64,000 nucleotides of DNA from Armillaria gallica (GCA_037576215.1 JBANDB010000003.1:1674001-1738000), one strand, 5' to 3'; shown: positions 10,746 through 23,010, numbered from the stretch's first letter. Notes: generated by a model not told the origin, from the sequence alone. Numbers and translations are program-made.

Positions 10746-13700
10746 ACTGTCGGGCAGGGTCTTTTAGAGATCTTCACTCAAATTTGTACTATGCTATGCA
10801 GCCACATTTCATTCCGAACCCTCTCGGGAGCATTCACAGTGACGCCGCAATATGATGGAGGCAAGGGACACAGATAATGAAAAAATCAAGCAAAGCAACT
10901 GGGCGAAAGGGAAATTAGCCTCGCGGTGGGTCGCAAGCGAATGGAAAGCAGACATAGAAGGGTCCGCCAACGCATCCAGAGATTTTCATAGAAATCGGTG
11001 TATCTACGATTGTGATACGGCGAAATAGCCTGGTAAAAGAATGTGGGGTGGGCGGTCCACAATCTGATCAAATCAGCGGCCTGGTTGGTGGACATTGGAC
11101 CTTCTAGTCTCTGGTCATTAAGCGGTGCATGCTAGTAGTACGCACATGACTGTCTGCAGCAATTGTCAGGTGCGGGTCACAAGAGATTTCTGAAATGAAT
11201 TCAAAATGGGGCGCTGAAAGATGGGCGCCAACTATTAACATCCGTCGACAGCCCGCACCAAATCAGTGTCCCGCATCATGATATGCAATCACAGGTCTAG
11301 ACTCTAGAACCGGTGTCATACATTATACTAGTCAACAAACGCCTCTGCAATTCCAGGTTACTCTTCGACTCTCTTTCCTTTCCGAAATTCTGCATCAGAT
11401 GTACTGTATTCAGCGGTGAGCGATGATTGACTAACCCGAAGTAGGGGGGTTGAAGATGAATTGAAATTCCTTAAACAAAAGATTTGCTCCGTGTCGAAAC
11501 ACTGCGCCACCATCACCTTGAGAACGGGGCAATCTGACAGGGTTCGGTGAAGTGCCCGAGTCAAATCAAGTGTGCCCCTGGTGTCTTATACGTGTTCACA
11601 TCCTATGTGTTCACATGTTAATAGGTTCTCTTTCTTTGTTGTTTTGCCAATTACGGGGAACCACGTCGAGAACTTGACCATGCGTAGAGTCAATAGGTGT
11701 AAAGTCAAGAAGGAAGACGCATCGCATTTGAAATCTGGAGGCTTAAGCAGGGAAGCTATGCCGACGCAGGACCTGCATCGTCGGTGACGGGAGTGAGGCC
11801 GAGGCCAGCGTCATTTAGAGTTTCCGTTTGCCATGAAAGTATCGCCATCATTGTAATCATTTAACGGTACGAAGTTGCCGGCGCCAGAAATCAACAGATG
11901 GTCGAGAAGGTAAACAAATGTCTTCTGCTCTGTTTGGTCCTTTTCATTACCGGGCTGATGATGAACAATGTATAGTGGCGCATGGACTAGCCCAGTTAAA
12001 AGAACGACCTAGGGAACCTTTTGCGAGGGAAAGAGTCCTCTCATTGGGTGTGCGCCAATAATCCGGCGGGGCGACAAAGAAGCCACCTTTTGAAGGGTCC
12101 TTCAACCAAAGCCACAGGAACCACCTACAAGGCGAACTTACCGATTGATGAGCCAGACAACCGCGTCCTCGGGTCACTCTCCGTAGTGAGTAGGTCTACC
12201 AACCCGTTAATAATTTCAATAATTTACTGCGTATGTCGCATCGCTTCTGATTTCACAATACAAGTCGGCACTTGGTTTTCATGATTTAACCCTGTCTCTT
12301 GAGGCAAGCTCTTCCTCGAGCATGTTCGGGTACACCGGCTAAAGAATCCGGAGCAAGATGGTTTCCATCCATCCTACGATCGACAGTTGGCAGTTAGAGA
12401 TTTCAAGTTGAGATGCCGATTGGGACCTACTGTGATTCGGATCCGATGTTGGTGTTGATGAGAGCATCGGGAGTGTTGGCCTCACCATCTCCGACGAACA
12501 TAGCCCAGGCGGTAGACCACCGAGTCGGAAGAAATAGTAGATTTAGTCTTTATCTTAGCGATGGTCGTGGTATACCGGATCCTTGGGTATAGGGCAGATC
12601 CATAGGTAGGCGCTAGTATGGCGCTAAGGACCAGACGGAACAGCATGGGAACGCGCTAAGAACGTAGTAACAACCTGTTTTTGGTCGTGTCTCGTCAAAG
12701 ATGACTTCGGATGGTGCAGGTTGCGCTACGTTCTGAATCATCTGTAGACAAGAGAGCGTTGTATTCGACTTGAGTAGTACCCTGAAGTCCGACAATTATA
12801 CCATTTCTTTCTGAGAAATGAGAATCTCGACGTAGGTTGTTGCGGAGAAGGACCACGGTCCGTGATTTAAGGTCATCTGTATACCAGAAATACTTGTCAT
12901 GAGTGACGTGGGGCCCGAGTTGTGGTCATATTCGATATCTGAAAAGTCGACTGCGGCAGTGGTGACAGGAGAGATCTGTGGTTGACGGGGACCTTTGGAA
13001 TACATTCGCATACCAAATCGAGAACTTGTCACTGAAAAGCCTGGTAAAAATCATCATCGTCCCAGTTTCTTGATCCAATTCAATGAGACTGGCGACATGG
13101 ATTCAAGAAAAGTAGTATTCCAGCTAGAAAAGCCCCCCGAAATCGGTCCAGATCCAGTAGCAATTAGACATGCAGTAGTTAGAACAATGGCCGGTCGGAA
13201 CCGTGCGGAGACAGCGGCCAGCAACAAGAAACTTCTCACAGTCCGGGCCGATACCGCGTTTCTAGCCACCAAGTCGCCGCATACTCCTGCAGCAGAATTC
13301 ATTTCCGCTCAAATTGATATCTGTTACTCTGGAAACACTCAGATTTTCCTATCGAACTCCCAAATGTGAAGGAAGTGAATTTGAGTGCAGGTAGTATCTA
13401 TAGTACTGTATGTTGACTTTAAGCTCAGCCTTCAGCATTGCGCCGAAAGACATGCTCTGTAGCCTAGTAGCCAGTATGGCTACGTGCTCCTCGCGCCTCA
13501 AAACGTTCCGTCTGCTGGCGAGCAGGCATCAGGGTCTGATGCTTTGCAACGTGCTTCACGAAGTTGTGAAATGCCATGAACCGCCCTGGACGGTGGCTAA
13601 TTCTGGAAGGTAAAAAAAACTTGTACGGCGTGAGGATAGATGAAATATCAAGCGCGGGAGAACGCCAATCTTGTAGGCACCTGAACCATTATCAGGGTAA

Positions 13701-15110
13701 ATTTGGGGGGTGAGAAAGGAAAGAGTTACATGTCCATGTTATTCCTTATGCATTTCATTGTACTAACTACTTTAAAAGATCATCATGCAAGAAGGCAGTG
13801 GGTGTTCCTCGAAGCTAGCGGTGCGAGACCATTTCCGAAACTGGATGACTGACAGGATGGCGATGTTTTTAAATCCTTTAAAGCGTTGCAAGCATACAAT
13901 GATCACCTTCAGATAATTGAGAATCAGATAGAGGCGAACTATAACAGTGACTGCACGGTACCATCAGTACTGTAGGTGGTAGACCTTCTGTGCTGAGAGC
14001 CGTTCTAAAATCGCATGCCAAAACAGGCCTTCTTCGTGCCATGTGTGTGCGTGTCCGATAGAGGAGGCGTCCGTATTAGAAGTTTTGGACCATCAAATAT
14101 CAGCCTAGGGGTGCGAAGGTGTTAGACAATAGCCAGACGACTGGGCAAATGAATCTTCCTTGTGTACCGTCGAATTCATTGGCGGCTAGTACCGCGTGAG
14201 ATTCCTACCTGTAACGCATAGATCGGGGACATCTTACACTGTGTGAGCGATCAAACCTACCTGGATCCTGAGAAGAATCTTGAGGGAGCATTGCTGTGGG
14301 CGACCTTACTCAATACGTATTTTTCTTTCATTGCCGTTTCTCGGGACGCCGGAAGGCTCAAGGAGACGATGAACTTAGTCGGCGAGCGTAGTAGGAAACG
14401 ATACCTTGGGCGGTGAAGTTGTTATTGTTTCAAGAATGGTGAAATTTGATCCAAGATTGAGGGGTATGTTCGAACTTCCGAGTGGAGTAATGTCGCTTCG
14501 CAAACTAGACCTGGCCGTGGCACCATAGAAATGAACTTGTTCTGAGATGTTCCTATTTTTCTCGAACGCGTCATTAGCGTGGTCATGGCCTTGGAGCACA
14601 AGGAGAACCCTGGCGCCTACAGGCAGATTTGGAAATATTTCATCTCGGACGTACTTGAAGCGTGGGCGGGTTTCCGTTCAGCGGTTCTGACCGACTTCTA
14701 TACTTATCAGAGGATAGTAGATTTTAGCCGAAAGTTACACCGTCCAAGAATGGGCAGAGCGGCCAGATCTGACTAATAAACTATTCATCAGTTTGACGAA
14801 TGATTAAGCATCGACAAGTTTGCTATACCAAGGTTTTAAGGCTACCCAAATCTTCGTGTAAATAAATGACGGCGCTTCGAGGGAGAGAATTATTCAGGTG
14901 CTGCCTACTTATCTCTCATATACTTGGCACAACTTGGCAAGGCAAAAGGCCGCTCCTTCGACAACTGTTCGACAAAGCGAAAAGGCGGATTCGGTTCGAA
15001 GCTCCACATATATAGCAGTTACCTATTGTAGATATCAGAATGACTTAGCCTGCCTGTGAGAAGAGGGAACAATGACAGTCGACTCAGTCATGAGTGCTTG
15101 AGTATCACCT

Positions 15111-15192
15111 GGTCAGTGGTGACCGCGCAAACAACACGTGATCATTGTTTGAGTTTAGTCACGTCACGACTAGTCACGTGTCAGCTGTGACC
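15111..15192. promoter_or_regulatory. Cluster of E-box palindromes and inverted repeat
   Basis: Within 82 bp there are an inverted repeat GGTCA-gtgg-TGACC (15111-15124), CACGTG at 15135-15140 and again at 15175-15180 (exactly 40 bp apart), a further TCACGTCACG between them and a CAGCTG just after. Such spacing and density suggest a binding platform for dimeric bHLH-type factors. No gene start lies within 1 kb, so the target is unknown. Confidence 0.35.
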
Positions 15193-16438
15193 TTACGCGT
15201 TCCAACGTGCAACGTTGCCAACAATTTCAAATGCCGGCCTGGTTCGAACTTAACATTTTTGCAAGTGGCATCCCAAATCAGTGTCCTGCTTTCTTGTATC
15301 ACCTATTTACCCAGCTCTGCCTTATAGTTCCTGCCTATTTTACGACTATTACTGCACTGGCGGCCCGGTTCTTGTGGTCGTTCTTATCTGCTGCTCTTAT
15401 CTTCAGTCAATAGCTGTTCTGTAAACTGACTTCAGAAGGATTCCGGCGCTTTATCAAAATCTCTGGTACTTATCTCTTATCGTCGACTTACACGAGATAT
15501 GGGAAAGAAGCATTCTTCGCACCATACCAGGACGTGTCTTATCTTCGAGGCTGCCATTATTACCGCGAAGCGTAGGCATTCAGACCCTTGGTTCCGGATA
15601 GAAAATAACTCCCAGTGATAAACAAGCTGTGCGAGAAGGTGTGTGGTGAATCTAGTTCGTGCTCTTGGTGCGTAAAAGACATTTACTTGATGGTCATCGC
15701 TCGCAATAGGTGACGCGAAAGCGGCCATCATCAAGTCTATCTCGAGTACTCACCGGTCGTGATGCTAAAAGTCTATTCGCCCACCAACGTGGATACAGTC
15801 CTGTGACTTGTATGCCTCACCGGTACTCACGGAATTCCAATGGCACGTTCCACGGATGTATCTTGGACTGTCAGCAGGCTGGGCCAACGTTCACTAACTG
15901 ACTATTGACTTGCCGCGGCTGAGAAACGATAAGCACCACGGACAAGTGAATGCGAAAGAGTGTCTCGTATCTCTGTCTTCTACCTTATCCCCCAATTAGA
16001 AGCCAGCGTGTAAGTTTGGGACTGCCTGGTTTTGAGACGTTGACTGACGATAAGGCGAGTGTCATTGTGAAGGAGCTTCGAACGAGCTCTGAACCCATTA
16101 GGAATCATCGGGCCCCTGAGCATGCTATGATACCTTCGCCTTGTAACGCCTATGAGGCCTAGGGACAAAAATTGTTGCTGCCTTTCACTCTCAAGTCCTT
16201 TTAAGTCGCTGTAGCTCAGACCTCTTGTACTCACCTTTAATTTATTTTTACAAAGGTGTGTACCGTCGTTATACCACCATATAGCAGTTACTCACTATGA
16301 TTCTGAACAACCTTCGTAATAGAGATCACATGCCTGCCGATTGTGACGGTCTTCCTTCTGGATCGCACTGAAGGCCACGACGGAGCTCCATAACTTCTCT
16401 GTCTTGGAGATATATTCACCCGGAATCTTTAGACGAGA

Positions 16439-16450
16439 ACATATATATAC
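16439..16450 (+). promoter_or_regulatory. TATA box of 2OG-Fe(II) oxygenase gene
   Basis: An ACATATATATAC tract lies about 40 bp upstream of the start codon at 16489. It is the only TATA-like element near this start. Confidence 0.5.
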
Positions 16451-16488
16451 TCGATGGAGTCTCTTCTCGAAGCCCCAAATCTCTTCAC

Positions 16489-18141
16489 ATGGCCAACTTA
16501 CTCCTGAACAAGCTCTACGAGTTGCTTTTTGGTGGTTCGCCCCTGCCAGAACCTCCGCCGTATGTATTCCCTGCCCCTACCAAGGTGGACCGTACGTTTG
16601 CTTTTTGCTAGGTGTTACATGTATCTTATTGACCATTGTATCGCCTAAGTGGAATATGCGGATCTCGCCATAATCGACCTTTCCAAAGCGTCGACTGAAG
16701 CCGGCCGAGCAGAGCTAACTGTTCAAGTACGCGAGGCAATGAACAAACAAGGTCGGTGATGAAAGGTGTTTCCTTATGTCGCTTCTTCTGACGTTTTACA
16801 GGGTTTTTTTATGCCGTGAATCATGGATACACCCCGGAGCAGGTATAGCTTTCCTTATCTTTGTGAAATGTGCAAAATTCAATCATTGTACTAGACTGCT
16901 CGAATTTTCAGCATAGCGAACATGGCCTTCGACAATGTCGACGAGACGGAAAAGGATCTATATGCTGGAAAGTCTCCCGACGTCTATTCGGGATACAAGC
17001 CTAAACAGACTTGGGTCCGCTCGTTTTATTTCCCCAGAAAACGGCGCTAACTTTTCTTGAAAGGTCATTCGCAACGACATACGCGATCAAATTGAACAAT
17101 ATAACAGTTTGTCGCCTTCCAGCTCTTGTTTATCAACGTGCCTCTGATATGTCGTGGTTATGATAGTTAACAAGTCGAATAAACAAGAGCACCCAGCGAC
17201 GCTTCGCCCTTATTCGAAATACCTCGATGATTTTGCTCGACACAACCATTTCAATGTCGTCTATCCCATCTTGAAGTATATCATTGTCATTGTCTAGAAT
17301 ACGTTGCTGAATATGCCTGCAGACTTCTTGCTCGGGGATTAGAACTTCCGGAAGACACTTTGATCAAGCAGCATCAATTCGACGCGGAAGGAGAGTCTTC
17401 AAGTGCGAACTTTCGTTTCTCACGCACGCACGGTCCTGATTATATACGTCCCTAGTCAGATTTATGAAATAGTACGTCTACTACGTGCCCATTCGTGTGT
17501 TCCGTTTCTCACGTTATGTCAAGCTTTCCCCGTAGCAAGGAAGAGGAAGAGAAAACGGAGCGTGTATGGTTGAAGGGCCATCATGGTAAGCTCACCTCGT
17601 GCTATGTGATACGAAAAGACCACCGGTTTCCTTAGATATCGGCTGCGTGACCGTGCTCTGGTCTCAACCCATCGGCGGCTTGCAAATCCTATCTCCTGAC
17701 GGCAAATGGAGGTGGGTCAAACACATGGACAATGCTTTGGTCGGTCCGTTCTCCTTTTCTTGCTAGCCGAGGCTGACTTGAGAATGTTAATCAGGTCATT
17801 AACGCGGGTGATGGGCTTGATTTCCTCTGCGGAGGATATTATCCTCCGACTCGCCACCGGGTCATCCAACCACCTGCTGATCAGACGAACTGTGCTCGTC
17901 TCGGAGTATTCTACTTCTGCTTTGCCGATGAAGACGTTCAGCTTGCCCCGCACACCGAGAGCCCCGTCTTGCAAAGAGTTGGTATCAAATCCCAATTGAA
18001 GCCTGGTACGGTTGCTCCGACTATGAGGCAGTGGAGATCGAGCCGCGTAAAGTCTTATGGGCACGTAAAGTTGACGGAGGGGCCCGAGAAGGTGTAGAAG
18101 AGGAAGTCGTACTGGGTGTGGTCGTGAAGCACTACAACTAG
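16489..18141 (+). CDS. Isopenicillin-N-synthase-like 2OG-Fe(II) oxygenase
   Basis: A non-haem iron, 2-oxoglutarate-dependent dioxygenase of the DIOX_N plus 2OG-FeII_Oxy type. The start MANLLLNKLYELLFGG begins a multi-exon gene. DIOX_N is visible as LAIIDLSKASTEAGRAEL and MNKQGFFYAVNHGYTPEQ. The iron ligands are His and Asp in LKGHHDIGCV and the distal His in PPTRHRVIQPP. The 2-oxoglutarate-binding Arg is in NCARLGVFYF, where the usual R-x-S is R-L-G. The core GGLQILSPDGKWRWVK is intact. The C-terminus is VVKHYN. About eight introns, all short, splice in phase. It has no signal peptide, so it is probably cytosolic. The substrate cannot be told; relatives in fungi act in secondary metabolism or detoxification. 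A decayed relative follows on the same strand. Confidence 0.88.
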
Positions 18142-18979
18142 AGTCTTGCCAGCACTGTATAATTCCATGCAAATTCCATGTTCGATTACATACAAGTATA
18201 CATAGCAAATGCTGAAGTTCTTTGTCAAGACGGTAGCTGATGGAGCAAGTAGCAGAAAGTACGAACGTAGATGGATGGCTGTCCTCCGACTAATTAACGG
18301 TGCTCAGCAGACCCACCCTTTTATCGCTGAGTCGACTAACTATGAAAGGGATATTGCGACACGGATGGAAAATTGAGTTTCCAGAGACGTAATTCGGGGC
18401 TTTCGGATGGCGCAGGAAAGGCTAGTTCATGGATGGATGAATGCTGAAACTGAATACTGAAACTTCAACCAAAGTGCGCCGAGTGGCCTAGGCGAGTCTT
18501 CCGGAGGGCCGAGAACCCAAAGATATCCACCCGAAGGAGTGACGACCCACATCCGATTCTAACTCCTGGCTAGTAGTATTCTATACTATGTCGCTAAACA
18601 ACACTAATCACGTACTAAATTACTACGAAAAGAAATACGGCCTGGTAATAGCTGGGAAGGACGGCAACATCTCTTGTATCTATGGACATTTATCCGAGAA
18701 AAAAGGCTCAACAAGCACGGGTTGATGAGAGACCTATCGTCCGTCTCATAAGGGCCTCGCGTACGTATACCTGCGTTCGCTCTCGTGTACTACTTGTCTT
18801 GTCTTCTCGGTTCTTCCTTTATCGGCTACTAGTGCTTTCGCCGAGTCCGAGTCGAAAGGACGGTTGTTTCGTAGTATTCAATACCCGGAGCTTCTGCTCC
18901 TGGAGCAGCGCGTGCTTCCTTTCTACAATTTTTCTTAATCAAGTTGTTCCCGGACAAGTAATATCGCACCGTTTCGGGG
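18142..18979. other. Intergenic between 2OG oxygenase and its relic
   Basis: No gene is seen. A 120-codon plus-strand frame (18682-19044) is Arg/Ser-rich and runs into the relic; I take it as chance. At 18476-18495 there is a match to a tRNA-Leu/Ser A box (GCCGAGTGGCCTAGGCG), but no matching B box or acceptor stem. Confidence 0.45.
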
Positions 18980-19517
18980 CAGGACATCGGGGTATAGGGG
19001 ATGTGAAGACGAATCGACCCGACACTCTAGATATCGACTGTTAACCCTCCTGTGGTCTCAGATGGCTTGCAAATCGCATCACCCGACGGTAAATGGAGGT
19101 ATGGAGAACAAGTTGTTGAGGTTCGCGGTCATCCCACAATTCATTCCGTGTCTAATCAAAAAAATCAGGTTATAAACATGGGCGATGGATTAGACTTCTT
19201 GTGTGGGTTGTGTGTGGTGTTGTTATCCTCTGACTTACTGTCGAGTCATCTAACTACCTGCTGACCAGGAAATTGAGCTCGTCTCCGAGTATTCTACCTC
19301 TGTTTCAACTATGATACTAGCATTCAACTCGTTCGGCACACAAAAAGCCCCGTGTCGCAAAGGGTCGGTAGCAAACTGCTTCTGAAAACTGGTGATACAG
19401 CTCCGGCTATGAAGGGGTGGAGACAAAATTGAGTCAAGTTGTATTTACCTGTGAGGTTGACGGAAGGTTCTGAGATCGTATGCGATGTCGTCGTAAGGCA
19501 TTACACGACTCGAGCAG
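18980..19517 (+). pseudogene. Decayed partial copy of the 2OG-Fe(II) oxygenase
   Basis: This is the 3' half of a relative of the gene at 16489-18141. It matches from the exon beginning with the iron-ligand Asp (TAGATATCG, about 19028) to the end near 19517. DGLQIASPDGKWRYG corresponds to GGLQILSPDGKWRWV, and INMGDGLDFLCG corresponds to INAGDGLDFLCG. The matching stretches for the C-terminal exons are also recognisable at the DNA level (19270-19510). It is broken: a stop (TAA) follows four codons into the first matching exon, there are small deletions, and the distal histidine region is out of frame. The N-terminal half is missing. It arose by tandem duplication and is not expected to make an enzyme. 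Confidence 0.85.
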
Positions 19518-19563
19518 TCAATTACATGCAATCCAGTTCTCAAGCATTGATTATAGATACAAT

Positions 19564-21635
19564 TCAAACCGAGTGTAAAGGTTCCTTGTTGATTACCTGA
19601 CGAAATATCTCCAAGGATGCCGCAGGCTGAAAAGCGGGCTAAGTAAAATGGCGTCAGAAAGCGCGTTGCACAATGAACGAAAGATGTCTTACAACTTCAT
19701 GCCCTGCCGCAAAAACCCGTCTTCACGCGATAGCACATACCGATCAGACAGGAAAACATGAGTAACTAGACACTTACGCGAAAGAGAAATTCCCGACGTT
19801 CTGGACTGCAGCAACGGCAGTGCCGCCAATGGTCATATTAGTGAAAGGCGTGCTCGCTAGGGCCTCCTTTCCAGACCAGTCCATAGCGAGGACAGACGCA
19901 TGTCCTCCCAGCCAGTTGCAGCTGAAAAGATGTCACTTCCTCTGGTCAAGCAAGAAAACCTAAATGACTACATACTTGATATCAGCGTCACCTGCCCAAA
20001 TCAACATGTTAAGCCCCGAGTCTGCCAATGCAGCCAACTGAGGCAGTAGCGTTCTTGCGTCCTACAGAGATGCTTATGTGTACCACCGTCCACGCCCAAA
20101 ATGCTGTAACTCACATCTCCTGTTCGGACGAACAGCTCGAAAGGAGCATCAGCACACTCGGAGTAGTCACTCGTGGCCCCGATCCTTTTCTTGACCGTTG
20201 CGTTGCTTAAGAAGTCGATATAAAAGCTCGGAGGGAATAAAGCAGAGGAATTCTGCCTGAGATCATCGGAGTCGCGATCACCAACTGCAGGAACGAAAAG
20301 GTTCTCAACCTAAGTGTCTATTGTGAACCAATGGACAAGCTGGGCTGGAATGGCGACACCACATACACAAAAATTATCGGCAGTACGGCAGATCCTGTCG
20401 GAGCTGCTTGAATTTCCCGCTGCGTAGCATTCTTGCTCTTGCTCCAAGCACCCGCCCTTCTTGAAGTACGCTGTATTCATCGCTGCGAGCACTTTATCGC
20501 TTTGCAGCTGCCCATATCCGGGAGCGTCCGTAGCAAAATCTAGGTAGGCCTTATTCTGAATAAGTGGGTCATACCAACCGCTACGAAGAGATCTGAGTGA
20601 TACTCTGAAATCAGATACATGAAGCCTACTTGTTGATCATCAAGGCGCTGACAACGATTTCGACCCCTTCAATTGCCCCTTGCTGAATCAAAGCGTTCTG
20701 CTGATTGAAGTAGGTTACAAAAGCTGGCCCATAATGACCGCCGTAGCTTTCGGTAGCAAAGATGAATCTAGAGAGAGAGTAAGATAAACCCGAATTAGAA
20801 CCGTCATAATGTGCCTTACTCTCTGCTTTTGAATTTCGAAAACTGTCCACTCTCGAATAAAATCTGGAATGCTGTCCAAACGAACGGGGAGGCCGACAGT
20901 GTACTGTTAACGGTGTCAGTTCCAAAAGAGAAACCGGTCCCGATGGGTTGATCGATATAGATCACTAAAACGCGTGTAAGAAGGAATCTGAATATATAAC
21001 GTGAGAGCGCGTTTACTATTGCTGAGGTTGTTCCAACTGCCGGATGCAACATGAATATAAATAGCGAAAAGCGAGGGAAATAAAAACCTGAATGGGTTAA
21101 GGACTGTGGTCGCGCCATCAGGGTTTACAAGGCAGGGGCCATGCTCTGAAATGGGATACCGTGAAATGTTCATCCAAAGGATGGCGGACCTGTACTATAC
21201 CTTGGAAAAGGCCAATCATTGACGAGCATCCTGGGCCGCCGTTTAGCCTGTTGGTGAATTCGAAATGCCGCTCAAAGTACACATGCTTCGTCGACTAACC
21301 ATAAGGTAAACGGTGCTGTTTCTGGCGACTCTCGAGCCTCGAAAAACCAGAACCACTGTTATGGATCTCAGCATATATTCAGAAAGGAAAAAGAGAGGTC
21401 AGACCATTGACATGTTCTTTCCAACGTCGATGTATCCGGAAACTTGATGTACGCCAGCGGTTGTCTCACAGATGCCTGAATCTTCCACGAAACGGAGCTG
21501 AACATCCCCAAGAATTCGAGAATTGAAGCGTTTGTGAATGGCAAAGTCCGTTCCCACCGAAGTCGGAGTTGCGTTAGCTTTGAGGCATAAGAGCAGAAAC
21601 AACAATGAGATGAGGGGGAAGAATTGCGTAGACAT
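19564..21635 (-). CDS. Secreted serine carboxypeptidase (peptidase family S10)
   Basis: Removes C-terminal residues from peptides at acid pH, outside the cell or in the vacuole. The start at 21635 gives a signal peptide, MSTQFFPLISLLFLLLCLKA. Family blocks in order: WFFEARESPETAPFTLWLNG with GGPGCSSM, VIYIDQPIGTGFSFGT, the nucleophile elbow ATESYGGHYGPAF (Ser in ESYGG; the usual first Gly is Thr here), the Asp in LIWAGDADINCNWLGG, and the His in FAAGHEVPAFQP. The last exon lies at 19564 to about 19632 and ends in EPLHSV; it restores the reading frame that otherwise continues past HEV into intron. Potential N-glycosylation sites are frequent. The triad is complete, so it should be active. The neighbours are an oxygenase relic and a tRNA region, with no sign of an operon-like link. 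Confidence 0.9.
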
Positions 21636-22023
21636 GGGGACAAGAGCACGAGAGCGCTGTATGCTGCTTCACGTCATGCAACTAATAAGTAGGTGTGGCC
21701 AACTAGGCCGATAGACCGCATGGTGCGTTAGAAGCTATTGATGGATAGGCAAACCCGGGGTTGTGACGCACCGGTGCATGGCAACACTTCAGTACAGGAT
21801 GGACGACGAGGGATGACGTTGTCCTTGGTTTCCAAACAATGCCTTGTATGTTATCAGTGCGGTTTTGACTTTGAAAAAGTGGGTGCATTCATAGGGAAGA
21901 GACAGGTTCGGCCTCTTTAGCGCCGGCGGTGCCCAGGAAGCTTTCGTCCTGGAAGAACTTGGGAAAAACGCGATAAGGAATAGATCACTTCTAAAGAATG
22001 TGAGAGCTATATAAGTATGTTAA
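21636..22023. other. Intergenic upstream of the carboxypeptidase
   Basis: Contains the carboxypeptidase promoter. A TATATAAG element at 22009-22016 points rightward, a few bases before the tRNA-Tyr relic. No gene is seen. Confidence 0.5.
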
Positions 22024-22060
22024 CCGACCTTAGCTCAGCTGGAAGTCAGACTGTAATCGG
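22024..22060 (+). pseudogene. 5'-half relic of tRNA-Tyr
   Basis: These bases repeat the acceptor-stem strand, D arm and anticodon region of the intact tRNA-Tyr at 23062: CCGACCTTAGCTCAGCTGG, then AAG, then a five-base deletion, then AGACTGTAA including the GTA anticodon. The sequence then diverges; no variable loop, T arm or 3' acceptor strand follows. It cannot fold as a tRNA. It may be a duplication scar or a tRNA-derived fragment. Confidence 0.75.
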
Positions 22061-22107
22061 TCACGACGCGGAAATCACGTGTGCCGTTTTCTGTGCACCA
22101 CCTTGGA

Positions 22108-23010
22108 TGAATTCGATGAAGCTTCGCACTTTTGAGCCTCCTGCCGTACTCTCGCCCAAAAACTATGACCAATACACCAGAATTTGGCGCTCTATCCTCT
22201 TCTTTGCCGACAAGAACCTCACTGCTGCCCACAACAAGGAAGCTGCTTCGTCTACTCTGGTTTGTTCTGCCCTATATATGTTGACCTTTGACTGACGTCC
22301 TTTCCCCTAGAACAATGCCGGACAGCTGGAAGATCCTATCAACGAATCGTGGCTCATGTCGAGGACGATCTCATCACTCTGGAATTGCTGACAGTCAATC
22401 TTTCCCCGGGAAACGCCAAAAATACAAGAAGCGGGAGATGGAGTTTTTCATTCGAGTTACGCCAATGCCAGCGTGGACCAGATTGTGCGTGGACCTGTTC
22501 ATCCTTGTTGCGCCTTCTCACCTTGCTCTCAGAAACCCATATTTGATCCCAACAGGTCCTGGAAAGTACACCTGAACCGCCGCTTGCAAGACTCTCACCG
22601 ACATCAACAAAAACGAAGATCTCAACGAGTGCCTCCTGGAGCGTGAGCGCCATCTCCTCAACCAGCTTGAAGCAGAAGGGCTACGTCGTCTACATGACCA
22701 CATCTATACTCTCAGAGATCGGCACTTGTTGGAGACGAAGAATCGAGGACCGCTCCGAAACCGATTCTACAACGAGCATAGAAGAACTGTCACTGCAAGA
22801 AATCATTGCCTGTCTCTCTCACTTGGTGCGTTGTTTGGATGAACAAGAGATATTCACTAACATCATCACAGTTTGGCACTTCTGTCCTGCTTGATCCTAC
22901 TATCAATATCAGAACCCGCACCGGCATACCCACCCTCAGCGCTACCTTTCCAAAAAATCTTTGCTCGTCTTCGAAAGGAGTTCAAGCCCGCGATAATTGG
23001 CTGGGATGAA
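22108..23010 (+). other. Coding-like region of unknown identity between tRNA-Tyr relic and tRNA-Tyr
   Basis: From ATG 22108 a first exon reads MNSMKLRTFEPPAVLSPK and on to AHNKEAASSTL. A good intron (gttt...cccctag, about 22260-22311) joins in phase to NNAGQLEDPINESW, which stops soon after. Further right, another frame is open and protein-like (NEDLNECLLERERHLLNQLE, then LRDRHLLETKNRG). A donor/acceptor pair near 22830-22871 leads to a lysine-rich end at 23010 (FKPAIIGWDEKM). The pieces do not join into one frame without at least one unsupported shift, so I call it a possible decayed or unrecognised gene. No family is recognised. Confidence 0.35.

Larger units (their letters stand above)
10746..16488. 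other. Gene-poor stretch of 5.7 kb
   Basis: No frame here resembles a family I recognise. Minus-strand pieces at 12613-13302 and 14375-14599 contain hydrophobic and Asn/Ser/Thr-rich segments that could be remnants of a membrane or secreted protein, but they do not join through convincing introns. Several minus-strand GTGAGT donor-like motifs lie at about 15745-16310, hinting at a decayed or unrecognised minus-strand gene. A dense E-box and palindrome patch is listed separately. No transposase or reverse transcriptase motif was seen. Confidence 0.45.
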
